The position numbers and the translations under genes are program-made. From contig CAMIXH010000002.1 in the NCBI GenBank assembly GCA_946402735.1, forward strand, positions 246,080 to 310,079: a DNA stretch of 64,000 nucleotides. The letters are read 5' to 3'. Shown piece by piece: positions 59,145 through 64,000 of the stretch (positions are counted from its first letter, which is position 1; each line of letters begins with the position of its first letter). The notes beneath the pieces were generated by a model, which made no database searches, was not told where the DNA came from, and saw nothing but the letters and a program-made list of their open reading frames with translations. The DNA is from an uncultured Mycoplasmatota bacterium. GTDB lineage: Bacteria; Bacillota_I; Bacilli_A; RF39; UBA660.

Positions 59145-61184
59145 TTATTTTATTCTGTCTAAATAATCATATTTTAAAGTTAAATCATTCTTCTTAGTAA
59201 TATAATTAATATATTCATTTTTATCATCTAAAGCTGTTTGAGATATTTTCTTTTTATTTTGAACTTCTCCATTTTCTACATAAACATTACCATCATACCA
59301 ACTATAATCACTAAAGAATACTATTCCTTTATATTTAGAATCTAATGCATCTTCACCAATATAATTATTAGTATTATATTTAAATCCATATAGATTTACT
59401 AATGTTGGTAAAATGTTTAATTGTGATGTTACATATTTAATGTTTTTATGTTTTAGATTACTACTCCATATAAACCATGGAGTTTTATTAATTATATTAT
59501 TTGATGTTGTTTTATATTTATCTAATATACTTTGATCATTTAATGTATATAAGTAATGATCAGTAAATACAACTATTACTGTATTATCAAGTAAGTTCTT
59601 TTCTTTTAAGTTTTGAAGTAATAACTCCATCATATAATCTGTTTCTTTTGCTTGTCTTCTAACACACTCTTCTTCAGACATTTCTACAAACTCTGGAGTT
59701 TCTACTTCAATAGTATCTATTGTGATCTTATCGCAATCTTTTCTTTTTTCTTTTTTACATTTTTTCTTTTCTTCTTTTAATATTTCTTCTTTTTCTTCTA
59801 ATACTTGTTTTTCTACATCTTCTTCATATAACATCTTACATACACCTTTAGTGTTAGTAAATGGTAAATGACCTGAATAAGCGATTATATAATCAACAAA
59901 GTTAGTATCACTAGGGAACATTAACTCATTGAATGTTTCGTTTAATATAAGCTCTCTATCAAGCTCATAACTACTATCTTTATATGTACCTAATTCTTTT
60001 AATCCATAATAATTATCATAACCCCAATTTTTATAATTAGATGTTCTACTATAATACTCACCATGATTCATATGGAATGCATTAACAGTATATCCTCTTT
60101 CTTTAAATAACTTAGCAAGTGAATATGGATAATTATTTCTATTAAATGAATATGCATTCTTTGTATATGATAATGGAGTAATAAATCCAGTATTAACAGC
60201 AAATTCACTATTAAATGTAGATCCCCCACCATTATAATATGAAAAATGATTAGTAAAGTTAATACCCTCTCCCATCAACTTATATAAAGTTGGTGTAGTT
60301 TCTTTATCAATTAACCAATTGTCTGTTCCTTCAAGTTGTACTAATATTAAGTTCTTTCCTTTTAATTTAGAAGTATAACTATTTTTATGTTTACCCGCAT
60401 CTTTATATGCAGAATCTAAAAATTCAATATCTTCTTCATTTTCTTGTTCTTGTGTCTTTAAGAATGTAACATAAAAGTTTCTAGCAGAGTATTCATATAA
60501 TCCAGTTATTTTCATGCTCTTATTATTATCATTAAATAAGTTAAATACATTCTTAGGATTTCTCCAACTAGACCAAGTTAAATCAGTATTAGATTTACCA
60601 TATGTAAGCGGAATAATAAAGCTAAGTCCAATAACTAATAATATAGTCTTACTTAATCTATTAAAGTCATTTTCTTCAATCTTAGGCATCTTTTTAACAC
60701 TAATAATGATTGATATTAATACTATGAATAATGCTACATATACAAGCGGATTACAATTCTTAATAGTTTCCCATATATATGGAGTTCCTTCACTAGCTGA
60801 TTCTAACAAATGAAAATCAAAGAATGTTCTAGTCATAGAATAATAAACATTATTAAGTAAGAACAAGAATATTCCAAGTAGTGACCAGAATATATATATT
60901 AATTTACCAATTATTTTCTTAAATGAAATAGATGTCATTACAAACAAAAGAATCCAAGTTAAAGTAAATAATATCGGTGATATTATTAAATAACTAGAGT
61001 AACTAATTTTATAACCAAATATATAAGTGAATACATCCATTAAAATAAAAGGAATAGCCATGTAATATATATTAGGACTATATTTATCAAAATATTCTTT
61101 TTTAAATTTAATTAATATCCCTTTTATTCTTTCTAGTGTTTCATTACTCTTCTTTTTTCCTTGTTTCTTCTTTAGTAACCTCAT
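59145..61184 (-). CDS. LtaS-like sulfatase-fold phosphoglycerol transferase
   Basis: N-terminal TM helices; NLILVQLEGTDNW, NGGGSTFNSEFAVNTGF, IVVFTDHYLY; GGTGGGAG RBS supports 61184. Confidence 0.92.
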   Translation of the reverse strand: MRLLKKKQGKKKSNETLERIKGILIKFKKEYFDKYSPNIYYMAIPFILMDVFTYIFGYKISYSSYLIISPILFTLTWILLFVMTSISFKKIIGKLIYIFWSLLGIFLFLLNNVYYSMTRTFFDFHLLESASEGTPYIWETIKNCNPLVYVALFIVLISIIISVKKMPKIEENDFNRLSKTILLVIGLSFIIPLTYGKSNTDLTWSSWRNPKNVFNLFNDNNKSMKITGLYEYSARNFYVTFLKTQEQENEEDIEFLDSAYKDAGKHKNSYTSKLKGKNLILVQLEGTDNWLIDKETTPTLYKLMGEGINFTNHFSYYNGGGSTFNSEFAVNTGFITPLSYTKNAYSFNRNNYPYSLAKLFKERGYTVNAFHMNHGEYYSRTSNYKNWGYDNYYGLKELGTYKDSSYELDRELILNETFNELMFPSDTNFVDYIIAYSGHLPFTNTKGVCKMLYEEDVEKQVLEEKEEILKEEKKKCKKEKRKDCDKITIDTIEVETPEFVEMSEEECVRRQAKETDYMMELLLQNLKEKNLLDNTVIVVFTDHYLYTLNDQSILDKYKTTSNNIINKTPWFIWSSNLKHKNIKYVTSQLNILPTLVNLYGFKYNTNNYIGEDALDSKYKGIVFFSDYSWYDGNVYVENGEVQNKKKISQTALDDKNEYINYITKKNDLTLKYDYLDRIK

Positions 61185-61234
61185 AACTCCCACCATCGAT
61201 ATAATTATACAATAATAATTAATAATTTCAAATA

Positions 61235-61942
61235 CTATTGAATTAGTTTACTATCCCCTGTTTTATAGTCAATTTCTATACCTGGTTGTACGTTATAAAT
61301 AAATATATGAAACTTTATTCCTTCACCATTATCTTCTATACTTAAAGCTTCCATTTCAACACCCTTAGCAATAGGATTATTCCCATCAAATACAGGTGTT
61401 ACTCTATATAAAACATGATTCTTTGTCTTTCTTATATAATTTCCCATCATACTCTCATATGGTTCCATTAACTCTGCATTCATATGTCTAGTACAAGTAA
61501 TTAGGTTTTTCTCATTTAAATTTTCACCAGTTAATTGATATGCTATTAAATGACATCTATTATATAAATATAAACCATCTTTAATAATGTCATATTTAAC
61601 AATTCTAAATCCAGTAGGTTTAATATCTCTAATACTCTCTCTTTTAGTAGTTGGCATTAGATCATAACCAATATTAGCTATTGCAGTAGTACATCTTCCT
61701 AAATTATCAAGTTCACCATATAATTCAAAAGACTCATCTACGCCACTAGTGTTTCCAAAATTAGGTTCATTATTATTTAGAATAATAACATCCTCTCCAC
61801 TATAATCTGGAATTGTATTAACACTATAATTTATATCATTAGAATTATCTTCTTTTTTTAAATAATCCCCAAACTCAAAAAAAGCAAAAGCTCCAAAAAA
61901 TACAATTAAAGTTACAGTTGTTAATAATTTTCTACCATTCAT
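61235..61942 (-). CDS. EndA/NucA-like DNA/RNA non-specific endonuclease with N-terminal membrane anchor
   Basis: LYLYNRCHLIAYQLTGENLNEKNLITCTRHMNAELM; N-terminal hydrophobic anchor. Confidence 0.88.
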   Translation of the reverse strand: MNGRKLLTTVTLIVFFGAFAFFEFGDYLKKEDNSNDINYSVNTIPDYSGEDVIILNNNEPNFGNTSGVDESFELYGELDNLGRCTTAIANIGYDLMPTTKRESIRDIKPTGFRIVKYDIIKDGLYLYNRCHLIAYQLTGENLNEKNLITCTRHMNAELMEPYESMMGNYIRKTKNHVLYRVTPVFDGNNPIAKGVEMEALSIEDNGEGIKFHIFIYNVQPGIEIDYKTGDSKLIQ

Positions 61943-62092
61943 AAATTAAATATACCACATTTTACTCAAAAATGACAATTATATGCATTTTATACACAAC
62001 ATTAATATTTTAAGTGTATATTTTGTTAATTTTAGCATCATTTTATTGTAAAGCGAACTGTCATGTAGACACAAAAAAAGAATAATAAAATA

Positions 62093-62764
62093 TTATTCTT
62101 TATTATATCCGCTTAAGAATAGATTAACTACTAACAAAACTACTATAAATATTGAAGAAACTATTGAATATAATTCTATATTATCAAAGATAAAATATAT
62201 GGTTAAAAATAATAAACTTACTATTGTTAATACAGAACATATTATTAATAATCTCTTATGTTTTAATATATTTTCTTTTCTATTACAATCTTTATCATAA
62301 TACTTTTTAATAATTGATATTACTTCTTTTATTAATTCATAATTCTTTTTTCTTTTTTTATCATGTTGAATATTCTTTTCTAAATTATCTAATCCTTGAT
62401 CTAAGATATCATATCCATCTATATTTAGTTTATTATCCATTCTAAGTACTCTTACTAGTATTCCATCAATAAAACTCTTATATTCTCCTATTTCTAATTC
62501 AAAAGTATCTTCTTCTTCATATATATCTTTATAATCTTCATATTTTAAATCTAATTTATATAGTTCTTTTATTTTATCCATATCATCACTTTTAATTCTA
62601 CTTCTTAAATAAAACCTATATAGTATAAATATTAGATATAACATTATTATAGTCAATTCTAATAATAAGAAATAATAATATGAAACATTAAATAATAAAA
62701 ATATAATTACTACAATAATATTTACTAATGAAATATATTTATCATGTTTAATAAAAGATATCAT
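62093..62764 (-). CDS. Hypothetical membrane protein with two pairs of TM helices
   Basis: Hydrophobic pairs at both ends flanking a charged middle. Confidence 0.65.
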   Translation of the reverse strand: MISFIKHDKYISLVNIIVVIIFLLFNVSYYYFLLLELTIIMLYLIFILYRFYLRSRIKSDDMDKIKELYKLDLKYEDYKDIYEEEDTFELEIGEYKSFIDGILVRVLRMDNKLNIDGYDILDQGLDNLEKNIQHDKKRKKNYELIKEVISIIKKYYDKDCNRKENILKHKRLLIICSVLTIVSLLFLTIYFIFDNIELYSIVSSIFIVVLLVVNLFLSGYNKE

Positions 62765-62811
62765 ATCAATTCACCTATAATAATTATATCATAAAAAAAG
62801 AATAGATTACT

Positions 62812-64000
62812 CTATTCTTCTTTTATTATAAAATCTTTATCATAATCAATTAATAGATTAGATCCTCTATGTATTGTTTCTTTAAGTAAAGATTCAGCTA
62901 TTAGAGTTTCAATATGTTTAGTAACATATCTTTTAATAGGTCTTGCTCCAAATTCAGGAGTATATGATTCATCTATTATTTTATTCTTAGCTTTATCAGA
63001 TAATTCAATATGTAATTTAACACCTTCTAAGTTCTTATTAATTACTTCTATTAATCTATCTAATACTTCATATATAACATCTTTACTTAATGAATTAAAT
63101 ATAACTATTTCATCTATTCTATTTATTAATTCTGGTCTAAATTTAGATTTTAAAATACTCATAACTAAATTATCTCTATCTTCATCATTATTATGATTTA
63201 ATATAATTTCACTACCTAAATTAGATGTCATAATTATAATAGTATTTTTAAAATCAATTAATCTTCCTTGAGAATCAGTTATTCTACCATCGTCTAATAT
63301 TTGAAGTAATATGTTGAATACATCAGGATGGGCTTTTTCTATTTCATCAAATAATACTATTGAATATGGATTTCTTCTAACCGCTTCAGTCAATTCTCCA
63401 CCTTCATCATAACCTACGTATCCTGGAGGAGCACCAAGTAATCTAGATACATTGAATGCTTCCATGTATTCAGAACAATCTATTCTAATCATATGTCTTT
63501 CATCATCAAATAATTCATAAGCAAGTGATTTAGCTACTTCTGTTTTACCTACTCCAGTTGGTCCCATAAATATAAATGAGCCAATAGGTCTATTTGGATC
63601 TTTAATACCAGAACGTGCTCTAATAATAGCATTACTTACAAGTTCAATTGCTTCTTTTTGGCCCTTAACTCTCTTCATTAAATTTTCTTTTAATGATAGT
63701 AGTTTTGCTTTTTCTCCACCTACTAATTTAGATACAGGAATATTAGTCCATTTAGAAACTATTTCAGCTATATTATCTTCATCAACTATATCAGATAATA
63801 CTTCTCCTCTCATAGTTAATTTTAATTGAGATAATTCACTTTCAGCTTCTGGTATTTCACCATATTTTAATCTAGCTGATTTTTCTAAATCATATTCATT
63901 TTGAGCTTTTTCAAATTCATATTTTAACTCTTCTAATTTTTCTTTCTTTTCATTAATTAATTCTTTTAATTTCTTTTCTTCTTCCCATTTCATTCTAAGG
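62812..64000 (-). CDS. clpB: Chaperone ClpB, C-terminal part (5' part beyond window edge)
   Basis: WTNIPVSKLVGGEKAKLL, FMGPTGVGKTEVAKSLA, GAPPGYVGYDEGGELTEAVRRNPYSIVLFDEIEKAHPDVFNILLQILDDGRITD; frame stays open upstream of the 63993 ATG (..LRMKWEEEKK). Confidence 0.96.
   Translation of the reverse strand, partial: LRMKWEEEKKLKELINEKKEKLEELKYEFEKAQNEYDLEKSARLKYGEIPEAESELSQLKLTMRGEVLSDIVDEDNIAEIVSKWTNIPVSKLVGGEKAKLLSLKENLMKRVKGQKEAIELVSNAIIRARSGIKDPNRPIGSFIFMGPTGVGKTEVAKSLAYELFDDERHMIRIDCSEYMEAFNVSRLLGAPPGYVGYDEGGELTEAVRRNPYSIVLFDEIEKAHPDVFNILLQILDDGRITDSQGRLIDFKNTIIIMTSNLGSEIILNHNNDEDRDNLVMSILKSKFRPELINRIDEIVIFNSLSKDVIYEVLDRLIEVINKNLEGVKLHIELSDKAKNKIIDESYTPEFGARPIKRYVTKHIETLIAESLLKETIHRGSNLLIDYDKDFIIKEE

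Noticed and set aside
1-64000. CRISPR array, prophage, transposon, toxin-antitoxin or restriction-defence island
   Set aside because: No regularly spaced direct repeats, transposase, integrase, phage structural or recognisable defence gene was found on either strand; the lone AAA ATPase, sirtuin and HExxH genes are not arranged like known defence operons.

Overview
AT-rich, low-GC Firmicutes/Mollicutes-like chromosomal window. The code looks standard, with TGG Trp and TGA stops. Most genes are on the minus strand. From left to right: the N-terminal part of a secreted papain-like (C1A) protease with Ig-like repeats that runs off the left edge; a DUF1015 gene; a complete dTDP-rhamnose plus capsule/exopolysaccharide locus (rfbB, an rfbC-rfbD fusion, an HTH-rfbA fusion, ugd, UDP-GlcA epimerase, Wzx, acetyltransferase, glycosyltransferases, Wzy, LCP, initiating sugar transferase); a self-contained operon of three small paralogous unknown proteins; mscL; phosphoketolase; tsaE; an ABC exporter; a single-domain Clp-like AAA protein; tRNA-Asn; an Lgt-like protein; an Hsp20 gene with CIRCE; an origin-type ychF/DUF951/parB/parA neighbourhood; lipid and cell-wall genes (acyl-CoA ligase, DagK-like, PBP1A, sortase B, ddl, murF, LtaS-like); a sirtuin; two related predicted HExxH proteins; an EndA-like nuclease; and the 3' part of clpB running off the right edge. 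The observations I rank highest are: (1) an XRE HTH domain fused to the rhamnose-pathway entry enzyme RfbA, with a perfect 9-bp inverted repeat overlapping its own promoter, which suggests an enzyme-embedded autoregulator; (2) the three-paralog small-protein operon at 18.4-19.4 kb; (3) two neighbouring, apparently homologous cytosolic HExxH/EG proteins; (4) a secreted protein with a VirB2-like C-terminal hydrophobic module. No CRISPR array, rRNA, transposase or prophage was seen. All family calls come from reading motifs by eye; no database search was run.
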